DNA from: JAGQUL01 sp038212015
GTDB taxonomy: Bacteria > Actinomycetota > Thermoleophilia > Gaiellales > SKUG01
Direction: 5' to 3'
DNA length: 64,000 bases
Assembly (NCBI GenBank): GCA_038212015.1
Contig: JBBQUY010000002.1
Coordinates: 34,670-98,669 of the forward strand
The first letter of the stretch is position 1, and every line of letters begins with the position of its first letter. The notes under the pieces are model-generated. The model was not told the origin of the DNA, searched no databases, and saw nothing but the letters and a program-made list of their open reading frames with translations. This document shows, piece by piece, positions 35,122-43,224 of the stretch. Both the position numbers and the translations under genes were made by a program.

Positions 35122-36072
35122 TCAGTCCTCGTGCCGCGCGTGCACGTGATCGGCGAGGTAGACGAGCGCGGTGACCAGGACGAAGCCGACGAGCGCGAAC
35201 GCAGCGACCTGCACGATCTCGCTCGTGCCACCCGACGGCGCGAGGATCGTCCGCTCGTCGCCTTCCTGCCACGGCCACAGTGCGCGGATCGAGCCGACCA
35301 TCAGGCCGACCAGCAGCGCCATCGTCGTTCCGTGGTGGTGCTCGAGCAGCCACCCCAGCACGCGCGAGAACAGCGCCAGCCCCGTCAGCGCACCGAGCGC
35401 GAAGACCGCCACGTAGGCCAGCTCACGCTCGTGCACGGCATCGAGCGTCACCTGGTACATGCCGAACACCAGCAGCAGGTACGACCCGCTCACGCCCGGC
35501 AGGATCATCGCGCAGATCGCGACGGCCGCCGCAAGGAACACCACCACCATCGCGGGATCGTCGATCGAGCCCGGCGGCAGTCCGCTCAGCACGAACGCGA
35601 CGATCGCCCCGACGACGGCGAGCCACCACGAGCGTCCAGAACGATCCTCGATCATCCGCCACGGGATCGGCAGCGACGCCACGATCATCCCGAGAAACAG
35701 GGCGGAGGTCCGCTCGGGATGATCCTCCAGCAGCTGCGGAACGATCCCGGCGCCCGCGACGATCGCCGTCCCCATTCCGGCAAGCACCGGAAGCAGCAGG
35801 AGCCACTCGACCTTTCGCACGCCCTCGCGACCACGCCCGCGCACGACAGCCACGGGCAATCCGGTGAACGCGCGCACCGTCGCCACCAGCCGCTCGTAGA
35901 TGCCGGTCACCAGCGCCATCGTTCCGCCGCTGACCCCGGGTACCAGGTCGGCGCTGCCCATGATGATGCCGCGCACGTAGTTGCCGAGCGGGTGGGTGTA
36001 TGCGCGCGCCGCGGCGTCCGGAGCGTCGGCGAGCGTGGCGGGCAGCTCGTGAGCGGTCTCGTCCGTCTTCAT
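35122..36072 (-). CDS. DUF368 protein, candidate polyprenyl-phosphate transporter
   Basis: 316 residues with about ten membrane spans. The family repeats are clear: GIIMGSADLVPGVSGGTMALVTGIYERL near the start (residues 35-65) and AICAMILPGVSGSYLLLVFGMY in the middle, both with the PGVSG turn. DUF368 (PopT) proteins have been shown in other bacteria to recycle undecaprenyl phosphate across the membrane for cell-wall synthesis. The start MKTDETAHELP is supported by TACGCT six bases upstream. Gene symbol withheld because function in this lineage is untested. Confidence 0.9.
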   Translation of the reverse strand: MKTDETAHELPATLADAPDAAARAYTHPLGNYVRGIIMGSADLVPGVSGGTMALVTGIYERLVATVRAFTGLPVAVVRGRGREGVRKVEWLLLLPVLAGMGTAIVAGAGIVPQLLEDHPERTSALFLGMIVASLPIPWRMIEDRSGRSWWLAVVGAIVAFVLSGLPPGSIDDPAMVVVFLAAAVAICAMILPGVSGSYLLLVFGMYQVTLDAVHERELAYVAVFALGALTGLALFSRVLGWLLEHHHGTTMALLVGLMVGSIRALWPWQEGDERTILAPSGGTSEIVQVAAFALVGFVLVTALVYLADHVHARHED

Positions 36073-36078
36073 CGCGCG

Positions 36079-36084
36079 AGCGTA
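36079..36084 (-). promoter_or_regulatory. -10 hexamer of the DUF368 gene
   Basis: TACGCT on the minus strand, six bases before the ATG. Confidence 0.5.
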
Positions 36085-36143
36085 CACGACGACCCGGGCG
36101 GCGAGGTGCACGCCAGCGAGAGGACGCCGGTCGCACCCGCGGG

Positions 36144-36149
36144 TAGGCT
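36144..36149 (+). promoter_or_regulatory. -10 hexamer of the 36156 gene
   Basis: TAGGCT, six bases before the ATG. Confidence 0.55.
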
Positions 36150-36155
36150 CCTCAC

Positions 36156-36761
36156 ATGGCGACGACCACGACCCAGCCCCTCATTGCCTGCCGCTCGGCA
36201 GTGGCACGCGTCGCGCACAGCGACCCCCGCGGCTGGATCTACGTGGCATTCAGCCCGCGACTCGTCAACCTCGGAACCGGCCCCGCCTACGACGTGCGGC
36301 TCGACCTGCATCCGGTCTCGCGCACCGAGCTGGCGAGCGTCGGCTGCCGGATCTGGTCGGGCGAGCCACGGATCATCGAACCCCAGCAGCAGACGGGCGA
36401 CGCCACGATCATCGCGCTCGAACGCGAGCTGTCCGACGGGCTCCACGTGCAGCAGCTCGGCGGGGGCGACCTGCCGCCCACCTCGTTCGCGATCGCGATC
36501 CCTGCCGAAGCGCTCGACGACCTGCCCGCCGGCTGGCTGCCGATCTTCGAAACCGCCACCACCAGTCACGACCCGGATCGCCCTGGTCACTGGGAGTGCG
36601 GCATCCCGAGCGACCTGGTCTACGGCATCTGCACCTACCGTTTCGGCCCCGAGCCGACCGATCGGCCGTACGACCACCTCGTCGCGCTGCCGCTGTCGCG
36701 CATCTATGTGCCGAGTGGCTGGACCCCGCCCCCGTCGCTCGTCGACACCGATGGCAACTGA
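36156..36761 (+). CDS. hypothetical soluble protein upstream of cpgS
   Basis: 201 residues, soluble, no signal peptide. A beta-rich protein opening MATTTTQPLIACRSAVARVA, with GWIYVAFSPRLVNLGTGPAY and later FETATTSHDPDRPGHWECG. The mid-part resembles no motif I know. It ends 44 bases before the cyclic diphosphoglycerate synthetase, which has its own hexamer, so co-transcription is possible but not required. Function unknown. Confidence 0.75.
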   Translation: MATTTTQPLIACRSAVARVAHSDPRGWIYVAFSPRLVNLGTGPAYDVRLDLHPVSRTELASVGCRIWSGEPRIIEPQQQTGDATIIALERELSDGLHVQQLGGGDLPPTSFAIAIPAEALDDLPAGWLPIFETATTSHDPDRPGHWECGIPSDLVYGICTYRFGPEPTDRPYDHLVALPLSRIYVPSGWTPPPSLVDTDGN

Positions 36762-36792
36762 CCGAGCCTGATCGGTCCGGTGCGGCAGCGGG

Positions 36793-36798
36793 TATCGA
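36793..36798 (+). promoter_or_regulatory. possible -10 hexamer of cpgS
   Basis: TATCGA, seven bases before the ATG; the last base departs from the T seen in most others. Confidence 0.4.
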
Positions 36799-36805
36799 CC
36801 CTGCG

Positions 36806-38212
36806 ATGAGTACCGACGACGCCGCCACGCTCCCAGCCACGCTCCGCCTCACGGTCCCCGGGCTCGACACGCCGCGCTGCGTGGTGCTCGTCGACGGCGA
36901 GCACTATCCGACGGCGGTCGCCGACGCGATCGTCGACCTCGCGTCCGAGGGCTGGGACGTGCTCGGCGCCGCGCTCGTGGGTGGCGGCGAAAAGCTGCGC
37001 GACACGCCCGACTACGGTGTACCGCACGTCACGCCACCGCCCGGAGATCCGACCCCGGGCGGCGCCCTTCGCGCCGCGGTCGCGATGGCCGGCCCGTCCG
37101 TGGGCTACGTCATCGACCTGGCAGACGAGCCGGTGCTCGTGCTCGAACGGCGCCTTGAGCTGGTGGGCATCGCCGCCTCGCTCGGGCTCTGCTACATCAC
37201 CGCCGACACGATCGTCGAACCGCCCACGTTCGAGCGCGTCCACGCGCCGGTGATGCAGATCATCGGGACCGGCAAGCGGATCGGCAAGACCGCGGCGAGC
37301 GCGCACGCGGCTCGGGTGGTCGACGAGCACCTGGGCGGCGATGGAGCCGTGGTCGTCGTCGCGATGGGGCGCGGCGGTCCAGCGCACCCGGTCGTGATCG
37401 ATCGCGCGGCGGGTGCGATCACCATCGAGCGACTGCTCGAGATCTCGCGGGCGGGCGCCCACGCCGCGAGCGACTACCTCGAGGATGCCGCACTCACGGG
37501 ACTGACGACGGTCGGCTGCAGGCGCGTCAGCGGCGGGCTGCTCGGCGTGCCCGTGCGCTCCAATGTGCCGCAGGGCGCACGCCTGGCTGCAGATCTCGAT
37601 CCGAAGCTGCTGCTGCTCGAAGGTTCCGGATCGTGCGTGCCGCCGGTGCACGCGGACTCGACGCTCATGCTGGCGACGACCGAGCGCCCGCAGGACCTGC
37701 TCGGCGGGCTCGGCCCCTACCGCCTCGCGCTCGCGGACGTGCTGCTCGTGATGGGCGACCACCGCGAGGCGGCACGTTCGCTGCTCGAGGCGGCGACGGC
37801 GCATCCGGCGTGGTCGGGAACGCACGCGATCGCCGCTTCGCTCGTGCCGACGCCGGTCGGTGACATCTCCGGCAAGCGCGTCGCGGCATTCACGACCGCG
37901 CCCGAGTTCGTCGCGCCGATCGTCGAGCTGGAGCTGGCGACGGCCGGTGCCGACGTCGCGCTGGTGAGCTGCAACCTCGCCCGGCGCGACGAGCTCGCGA
38001 TCGACCTGCAGTCCGCGAAGGACGCGGGCGTAGATGCGGTCGTCGTGGAGATCAAGGCTGCCGCGATCGACGCGGTCGCCGAATTCGCCGACACGTCGGG
38101 CATCGAGGTCGTGTTCCTCGACAACGTCCCGCGCGCGCACGACGACGACGTCGACCTGGACGCGATCCTGCGCGACCTCGCCGACCGCGCGATCGCGCGC
38201 TTCGCCGACTGA
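36806..38212 (+). CDS. cpgS: cyclic 2,3-diphosphoglycerate synthetase
   Basis: 468 residues. The sequence follows the archaeal cyclic 2,3-diphosphoglycerate synthetase family: VVLVDGEHYPTAVADAI at the start, ALVGGGEKLRD, YVIDLADEPVL, the nucleotide-binding loop GTGKRIGKT at 154-162, VVVVAMGRGGPAHPVV, AGAHAASDYLEDAALTG followed by TTVGCRRVSGG, and LEGSGSCVPPV. The enzyme uses ATP to close 2,3-diphosphoglycerate into its cyclic form, known as a thermoprotectant and phosphate store in methanogens. The preceding enzyme, 2-phosphoglycerate kinase, is encoded at 41994. Together they make a complete two-step branch from glycolytic 2-phosphoglycerate. Confidence 0.9.
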   Translation: MSTDDAATLPATLRLTVPGLDTPRCVVLVDGEHYPTAVADAIVDLASEGWDVLGAALVGGGEKLRDTPDYGVPHVTPPPGDPTPGGALRAAVAMAGPSVGYVIDLADEPVLVLERRLELVGIAASLGLCYITADTIVEPPTFERVHAPVMQIIGTGKRIGKTAASAHAARVVDEHLGGDGAVVVVAMGRGGPAHPVVIDRAAGAITIERLLEISRAGAHAASDYLEDAALTGLTTVGCRRVSGGLLGVPVRSNVPQGARLAADLDPKLLLLEGSGSCVPPVHADSTLMLATTERPQDLLGGLGPYRLALADVLLVMGDHREAARSLLEAATAHPAWSGTHAIAASLVPTPVGDISGKRVAAFTTAPEFVAPIVELELATAGADVALVSCNLARRDELAIDLQSAKDAGVDAVVVEIKAAAIDAVAEFADTSGIEVVFLDNVPRAHDDDVDLDAILRDLADRAIARFAD

Positions 38213-38216
38213 ACGA

Positions 38217-38268
38217 CGGGGGTGTCGCACACCAGGCCGGCAATCCGGACTGACGCACAACACCCCCG
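38217..38268. terminator. bidirectional hairpin after cpgS
   Basis: CGGGGGTGT (38217-38225) pairs perfectly with ACACCCCCG (38260-38268) around a 34-base loop containing a smaller CCGG...CCGG helix. Lies between convergent genes. Confidence 0.65.
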
Positions 38269-38290
38269 CTGCGTTCAGGCGTGTGACGGC

Positions 38291-38542
38291 TTACGCGTCG
38301 TCGTCTGCCGCCTCCTCGTCCTCCGCCGGCTCCTCGCCGCCCTCGTCGGCGGCCTCGTCGCTGGCTGCGTCCTCGTCCGTGGCCGCGCCGTCCTCGGTTT
38401 CCTCCGTACCGGGCTCCTCGGTCCTGTCGTCCGGCTTGGCGTCGTCATCGCTCGTGCCGCAGCCGGTCGCGACGACACCCATCAGGGCGGTCAGCGCGGC
38501 GAGCAGCGCGATGGTCTTGAGGGAGCGGTGGGGTCGTGCCAT
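38291..38542 (-). CDS. small highly acidic lipoprotein
   Basis: 83 residues. CAGGAGGCATCACC gives a strong ribosome site before the ATG. The signal peptide ends in the lipobox VVATGC (Cys near residue 28), so Lgt can lipidate it. The mature 55 residues are almost all Asp, Glu, Ala, Ser and Thr (about half acidic), with no Lys and only one Arg. It may be an ion- or cation-binding surface peptide or a tethered linker. No family. Confidence 0.8.
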   Translation of the reverse strand: MARPHRSLKTIALLAALTALMGVVATGCGTSDDDAKPDDRTEEPGTEETEDGAATDEDAASDEAADEGGEEPAEDEEAADDDA

Positions 38543-38713
38543 GGTGATGCCTCCTGGAGGTGGTTGCTGGTTGCGGCGATGCATCCGTGACCCGACTCGC
38601 AGCGGTTTCGCCGAGGCCGACATCTGGCCGCCACGGAACCGATCCAGCGCATCCTGCGAATCCGCATGCGTGACTGCCATATCCGCACTCCGCTTCCGGG
38701 CGATCCGCCCAGC

Positions 38714-38719
38714 TAGGCT
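38714..38719 (+). promoter_or_regulatory. -10 hexamer of the 38727 sigma factor
   Basis: TAGGCT, seven bases before the GTG. Confidence 0.55.
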
Positions 38720-38726
38720 CGCCGCC

Positions 38727-39317
38727 GTGGCCGAACCCCTGCACACCCTCGACGACTCCGTGCTCGTCGTTCGCGTCGCCCGCGGCGACGAGCGCGCGCT
38801 CGGCGAGCTGCACGATCGGCACGTGCGCCTGGCACTGTCGATCGCGCATCGCCTGCTTCGCGACGACGGCGCTGCACACGAGGTCGTGCAGGACGCGTTC
38901 GTCGACCTGTGGCGCACCGCGCCCGAGTTCGATGCCGACCGCTCGTCCGTGACGACCTGGCTCGTGCGCCTCGTGCGCCTGCGCTCGATCGACCGCATCC
39001 GCCGAGATGGTGCCGAACGACGCGGAGCGGGCCGCACCACGAGTGGCCTCGACGCCGCCGAGCAGGTTGCCTCCGGCGAGGATGTCGCGGCGCTCGTGCA
39101 GGACGCGGACACCGCCGTTCGCGTCCGCGCTGCCCTCGACGAGCTGCCGCCGGACCAGCGCCGCATCGTCGAACTCGCCTTCCTCGCAGGCCACACCCAC
39201 GCCGAACTCGCGCAGCTGCTGCAGCTGCCGGTCGGCACCGTCAAGACGCGCTGCTTCCGCGGTCTGGCCCGCCTGGCGGAGCTGCTGGCCGACGAGCGCG
39301 AAGGAGCCACCCGATGA
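38727..39317 (+). CDS. ECF-family RNA polymerase sigma factor
   Basis: 196 residues from a GTG seven bases after TAGGCT. Region 2 is VARGDERALGELHDRHVRLA, then AAHEVVQDAFVDLWRTAPEFD and SVTTWLVRLVRLRSIDRIRR. Region 4 is LDELPPDQRRIVELAFLAGH, then THAELAQLLQLPVGTVKTR. Size and layout are typical of an extracytoplasmic-function sigma factor of the SigK/SigL type. The stop overlaps the anti-sigma ATG (ATGA), the usual coupling that keeps the sigma factor held. It would direct RNA polymerase to a small regulon in response to an envelope signal. Confidence 0.94.
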   Translation: MAEPLHTLDDSVLVVRVARGDERALGELHDRHVRLALSIAHRLLRDDGAAHEVVQDAFVDLWRTAPEFDADRSSVTTWLVRLVRLRSIDRIRRDGAERRGAGRTTSGLDAAEQVASGEDVAALVQDADTAVRVRAALDELPPDQRRIVELAFLAGHTHAELAQLLQLPVGTVKTRCFRGLARLAELLADEREGATR

Positions 39318-40102
39318 ACGCCGACCACGACTTCACCACCGAGCACGAGTACGTCGAGCCGCTCCTGGCCGAGCACGCGCTCGGCACCGCCGACGTGCTC
39401 CAGCGCGCTCGCATCGACGCGCACCTCGTGCTGTGCGCCGCGTGCCGCGCGACGTTCGTCGAGCTCACCGACGCGGTGTCGGGCCTCGAACAGGTGGTCC
39501 ACGTGCCGACGCTCGAGCCTCGCGCGGGCGCGCGCGAGACGCTGCTTGCCGCCGCGCGTGCGACACCGCAGGCCGATTCCGCCGACGACGCTGCCGCGCA
39601 GGTCGGCGTGCCGCGACGACACCGCCGCGCATGGGGTGCGCCGAGCTGGCTGTTCGCGGGCGCCGCCTCGCTCGCAGGTGTGGCGCTCGCCGTCGTGCTC
39701 GTCGATCGGCAGGGGAAGATCGACGACCTCGAGCGCCGCCTGAAAGACGCGCGCGGCGACCAGGTGCCCGTGCTCAAGGGCGCCTCGATCAACGACCTCG
39801 ACATCGGCGGTCCGTTCGGGGACACGCGCGCGCAGGTGGTGCTCAAGCGCGACGCCGGGATCATCACGTTCCGGAAGGTGCCCGCCCCGCCCGAGGAGAT
39901 GGTCTGGCAGGTCTGGGCGGTGGATGGCGACGACCAGCTGCATTCGCTCGGCACGATCGACGACGAGCGCGAGCTGGCGATCGTCTCCATCGAGGGAGTC
40001 GATCCCGACGACGTGGAGCGCATCATCGTCACGTCGGAGCCGATCGACGGCAGTGTCGAGACGCCCGACCAGGCAGACGCGATCGCCGAGGCGACCGTCT
40101 AG
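39314..40102 (+). CDS. RskA-like zinc anti-sigma factor
   Basis: 262 residues. A cytoplasmic zinc-binding domain carries the H-x3-C-x2-C motif in HLVLCAACRATF (about residues 37-48). One membrane span (WLFAGAASLAGVALAVVLVD) follows, with a short coiled coil, then an outside beta domain of the RskA C-terminal type (GASINDLDIGGPFGDTRAQV, EEMVWQVWAVDG, ITSEPIDGSVETP-like end). It should bind and inhibit the adjacent sigma factor until cut by regulated proteolysis. Start fixed by the overlap with the sigma stop. Confidence 0.92.
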   Translation: MNADHDFTTEHEYVEPLLAEHALGTADVLQRARIDAHLVLCAACRATFVELTDAVSGLEQVVHVPTLEPRAGARETLLAAARATPQADSADDAAAQVGVPRRHRRAWGAPSWLFAGAASLAGVALAVVLVDRQGKIDDLERRLKDARGDQVPVLKGASINDLDIGGPFGDTRAQVVLKRDAGIITFRKVPAPPEEMVWQVWAVDGDDQLHSLGTIDDERELAIVSIEGVDPDDVERIIVTSEPIDGSVETPDQADAIAEATV

Positions 40103-40153
40103 GCGAGCGGCGGCCGCGCCGGGGCAGCCGAGCGACGCCACGGCTGATCAGCC

Positions 40154-40262
40154 ACTGCGTCCAGCATGTGGACCTGAATGGGCGCGATGCTGGACGATGT
40201 CGCGCCGACGGCGGCACTGGGTCCACGACGTCGCCCGACGTGGTCGCGATCGTGGACGCAGT
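40154..40262. repeat. twin-hairpin intergenic element, copy 3
   Basis: Hairpin one pairs CGTCCAGCAT (40158-40167) with ATGCTGGACG (40187-40196). Hairpin two pairs GTCCACGA (40221-40228) with TCGTGGAC (40250-40257). The outermost ends ACTGCGTCCA and TGGACGCAGT also pair with each other. The starts are 63 bases apart. Between convergent genes; sequence-related to copy 1. Confidence 0.8.
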
Positions 40263-40290
40263 CGGCACTCCGCAAGGATCGCGCCGCCGA

Positions 40291-41838
40291 TCAGCGCAGC
40301 ACGCCGAGCGCCTTCCACACGTCGTCGAGGTGCCGGACGATCTCGCTGTCGGCGCCGTGTCGCCACGCGGTCGCCTCGCGCAGCGCGGTCGCGGCAGTCG
40401 GCAGGTCGATCGCGGAGACCGAGCCACCCTTGATCTGGAGGCCGATGTCGCGGATCGCCGCGCCCGTGATCTCCGCCAGCGCGTCACCACCGTGCAGCTT
40501 GAGCAGCTGCTTCATCGGCTTGGTGAGCAGCTGCGTACCCGAGTGGACGTCCATCGTCTCGGGAGTCATCGCGCCGAGCACGTCGCGCAGCTGATCGAGG
40601 TTCGCCCACCCGTTTCGCAGGCGACCCAGGTCGCGGACGCCGACCGTGGGCTTGCCGGTGCGCGCCGCGCCGAGCAGGTCGGAGAATGCCTCCTGCACGA
40701 TGCCGTCCTCGGCGCGCGCCGCGATCGTGATCGCCTCGTCCACGATGCGCTCGTCGGCGCGGCCCCACGCGCGCATCGTCGCGACATGCCCGGCCTCGTG
40801 CGTGCGCACGGCGAGTGAGTTGCCGCGGATCAGCCTGGAGAAGCGCCGCACGTACTGGCCCTCGTCGCCCGACATCTCCGACAGCCAGGACCCCGACACG
40901 CGCGCCGAGCGCGGGCCCTCGTACACGAGCGCGTCGTCGCCGACTGCGGCGGCTGCCGCGTTCGCCAGGTGGGCCTTCGAGTCGGTCATGAAGATCGCGT
41001 TGTGCTTCGGACCCCATACGTCGATGCCGACCTTGTCGTGGAACCACTCCTGCATCGATCGAGCGTCCGCGATCACGTCCGCGACGCGCCCGGGGGAGGT
41101 GTCGGTGCCCACGAGCGCGCCACGCAGGCCGTATTCGTCGCCGATCTGTGACAGCACGATCTGGTCGTCGCCGAGCACGTCACGCAGCTGCGCCGCACCG
41201 AGCAGGTCACGCGGTGCCGCGGCGATCGGTCGGCGGCGCGTCAGCTCGGTGGCGCGCAGCACGTCGTCCCACGTGGTGGGCACGGTGGAGGGCTCGGTGC
41301 CGAGCACGCTGGCCATGACCAGATCGTCGACCGATGCGAGCTGCACGGGCGCTTTCCTGCCCAGGTGGTCGACACCATCGACGGCAACCGGCACCCACTG
41401 TCGACCCGTGGCGTCGAGGATCGGCGCATCGAGCAGGTGTGAATTGCGTTCGACCAGGCTCGCCCAGGTCCGCGACGTGGTCCGAAAACCCGTGTCGTCC
41501 GCGGCTCGCTGCGCCAGGTGCACCTGGTCGCCCTCCGTGCCGATCACGTACCACTCCGGCTCGGCCGGCGACGTCACGATCGACGTGCCCACGGGCAGGT
41601 GAGCCGGTCGTCGAGCAGGCCCGCCGACGTTCGACAGGAGCTCCTCCGAGAAATCCATCTGCAGGGGCGGATGCGTGCGCGGGGGGAGCTTCTGCCCCAT
41701 CTGCTCGAGCGCTTCGGCGGCCAGTCGATCCTCGGCTGCGACGGCGTGCGTGAGCTCGTCGGCGACCGAATCGGGGATGCCTGACGGCAGCCCCACGACG
41801 TGTGGCTGGCCGCTGGAACCGGCAATTCCGGTGGTCAT
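40291..41838 (-). CDS. thermolysin-like (M4) metallopeptidase domain protein without signal peptide
   Basis: 515 residues from the ATG at 41838, with AAGGGGAG before it. The C-terminal half matches the M4 fold: FHDKVGIDVWG, ANAAAAAVGDDALVYEGP, the zinc motif HEAGH (residues 347-351), the Glu ligand in GIVQEAFSDLLG (Glu383, with 12 extra residues in between compared with thermolysin) and the catalytic His in MDVHSGTQLLTKP (His432). The first 250 residues are unlike the secreted M4 propeptide, and no signal peptide is present. M4 enzymes are normally exported, so either another export route is used or it acts inside. It lies between the anti-sigma factor and the 2-phosphoglycerate kinase. Confidence 0.78.
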   Translation of the reverse strand: MTTGIAGSSGQPHVVGLPSGIPDSVADELTHAVAAEDRLAAEALEQMGQKLPPRTHPPLQMDFSEELLSNVGGPARRPAHLPVGTSIVTSPAEPEWYVIGTEGDQVHLAQRAADDTGFRTTSRTWASLVERNSHLLDAPILDATGRQWVPVAVDGVDHLGRKAPVQLASVDDLVMASVLGTEPSTVPTTWDDVLRATELTRRRPIAAAPRDLLGAAQLRDVLGDDQIVLSQIGDEYGLRGALVGTDTSPGRVADVIADARSMQEWFHDKVGIDVWGPKHNAIFMTDSKAHLANAAAAAVGDDALVYEGPRSARVSGSWLSEMSGDEGQYVRRFSRLIRGNSLAVRTHEAGHVATMRAWGRADERIVDEAITIAARAEDGIVQEAFSDLLGAARTGKPTVGVRDLGRLRNGWANLDQLRDVLGAMTPETMDVHSGTQLLTKPMKQLLKLHGGDALAEITGAAIRDIGLQIKGGSVSAIDLPTAATALREATAWRHGADSEIVRHLDDVWKALGVLR

Positions 41839-41993
41839 AGCTCCCCTTCCCCTCGTCAGAACGTCGATTCCTGAGGGGAATTCGTTGCGCGAACGCATGG
41901 ATCGAGGCACGCTGGGGAACGTTGCCTGTACGTCGGAGGCTTCGCAACCGACGCGCCTGCGACCCCCGCGCACCACGTAACGGACGGCCGACC

Positions 41994-43061
41994 ATGCCCG
42001 AACATCGACTTGTCTTCGTCCGCAGCAAGGACGGTCGCCTGCCCTACTCCAAGGGTGTGATGACGCAATCGCTCACGGCAGCGGGCCTCACGCCCGAGCG
42101 CGGACATGGGATCGCGAGCCTCGTGGAGCGGCGCCTCACCGACGGTGGTCGCAGCCAGGAGGAACTCACGGTTCGCGAGCTGCACGAGTACGTCGTTGCC
42201 GTGCTGCGCGAGGAGGAGGGCGACGAGGCGGCGCATCGCTTCCGCCGCTGGACCGTCCTCAAGCGCAAGGACATCCCGATCATCATGCTCATCGGTGGCA
42301 CCGCGGGATCGGGCAAGAGCACCGTCGCGCAGCAGGTCGCCACGCGACTTGGCATCACCCGGGTCACGAGCACCGATCTCATTCGTCAGGTCATGCGCGC
42401 GTTCTTCAGCCCTGCGCTGATGCCGGTGCTGCACCATTCCAGCTTCGACGTGCCGATCGGCGGACTCGCATTGCCGGGCGACGGCGCCCACGACCTCGGG
42501 CTTCTCGGCTACCTCGAGCAGTCGCGGCAGGTGTGCGTCGGCGCCAATGCGATTCTCGAGCGCTCCGAGCGTGAGCGCGTCTCGACGCTCATCGAGGGCG
42601 TGCACCTCGTGCCGGGTCTCGTCGAGCCGGTCGACGTCTCTCGTTCCGCCGTGATCGACACGGTGGTGTTCATCGAGGACGAGCAGACGCACCGAGCGCA
42701 CTTCACGATGCGCGGCATGCAGACCGACGGCTCACGCCCTGTCGACCATTACCTGCGTAGCTTCGACCGCATCCGCCAGATCCAGGATTACCTGGTCGAG
42801 CAGGCCGATCGTCGTGGCGTGCCGGTGCTGGAGAACACGTACCTCGACGACACGGTGCGACGGCTCGTGGACCACACGCTCGACGTCGTCGAGCGGGTAG
42901 CGGCCGAACGCGACGCGGCCAACGCCGTCGCCAACGGCGGCGGGGCATCGCAGATGTCGATCGGCACCGAGCTTCACTCCCCGGACGCGGCGCACATGCT
43001 CTCGATGGAGCTGAGCGCCGAATTCGAGCTGCCGGGCACCGACGGGCGCCTCGCGACCTGA
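41994..43061 (+). CDS. 2-phosphoglycerate kinase
   Basis: 355 residues. An ATP-cone-like N-terminal domain (VRSKDGRLPYSKGVMTQSL, residues 9-27) is followed by a P-loop kinase domain: GGTAGSGKST at 101-110, TSTDLIRQVMRAFFSP and TLIEGVHLVPGLVEP near 200. This is the layout of archaeal 2-phosphoglycerate kinase, which makes 2,3-diphosphoglycerate from 2-phosphoglycerate and ATP, the substrate of cpgS at 36806. The last 50 residues are polar and variable. No strong ribosome site; TAACGG lies ten bases before the ATG. A role in a different small-molecule phosphorylation is possible but less likely given the partner gene nearby. Confidence 0.87.
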   Translation: MPEHRLVFVRSKDGRLPYSKGVMTQSLTAAGLTPERGHGIASLVERRLTDGGRSQEELTVRELHEYVVAVLREEEGDEAAHRFRRWTVLKRKDIPIIMLIGGTAGSGKSTVAQQVATRLGITRVTSTDLIRQVMRAFFSPALMPVLHHSSFDVPIGGLALPGDGAHDLGLLGYLEQSRQVCVGANAILERSERERVSTLIEGVHLVPGLVEPVDVSRSAVIDTVVFIEDEQTHRAHFTMRGMQTDGSRPVDHYLRSFDRIRQIQDYLVEQADRRGVPVLENTYLDDTVRRLVDHTLDVVERVAAERDAANAVANGGGASQMSIGTELHSPDAAHMLSMELSAEFELPGTDGRLAT

Positions 43062-43100
43062 CGCCAAGCGACGGCGCGTGCGTGCGCCGGGTACATCGGG

Positions 43101-43106
43101 TATAGT
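43101..43106 (+). promoter_or_regulatory. -10 hexamer of rho
   Basis: TATAGT; the transcript would have a leader of about 110 bases, unlike most genes here. No good -35 is visible. Confidence 0.6.
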
Positions 43107-43175
43107 GGAGAACAGGTCGTCCGGCAGAGGGACGCCGCGAGCCAGTCGGCACGCGGACCGTCGGAGGCCTTCCCA

Positions 43176-43207
43176 CCCATCGGTTCCGATGGGACTCCAC
43201 CTTTTTT
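43176..43207 (+). promoter_or_regulatory. terminator-like hairpin in the rho leader
   Basis: CCCATCGG/CCGATGGG forms a perfect 8-base stem (43176-43193), followed after eight bases by TTTTTT (43202-43207). It ends just before the rho ribosome site GGAGG (43209-43213). Suggests attenuation or another form of control on rho itself. Confidence 0.55.
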
Positions 43208-43224
43208 CGGAGGTACCAGCACGC

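Noticed and set aside
38291..40141. 616-residue minus frame joining the acidic lipoprotein to sequence under the sigma/anti-sigma genes
   Set aside because: Only the last 83 codons, after a strong ribosome site and with a signal peptide and lipobox, look coding.
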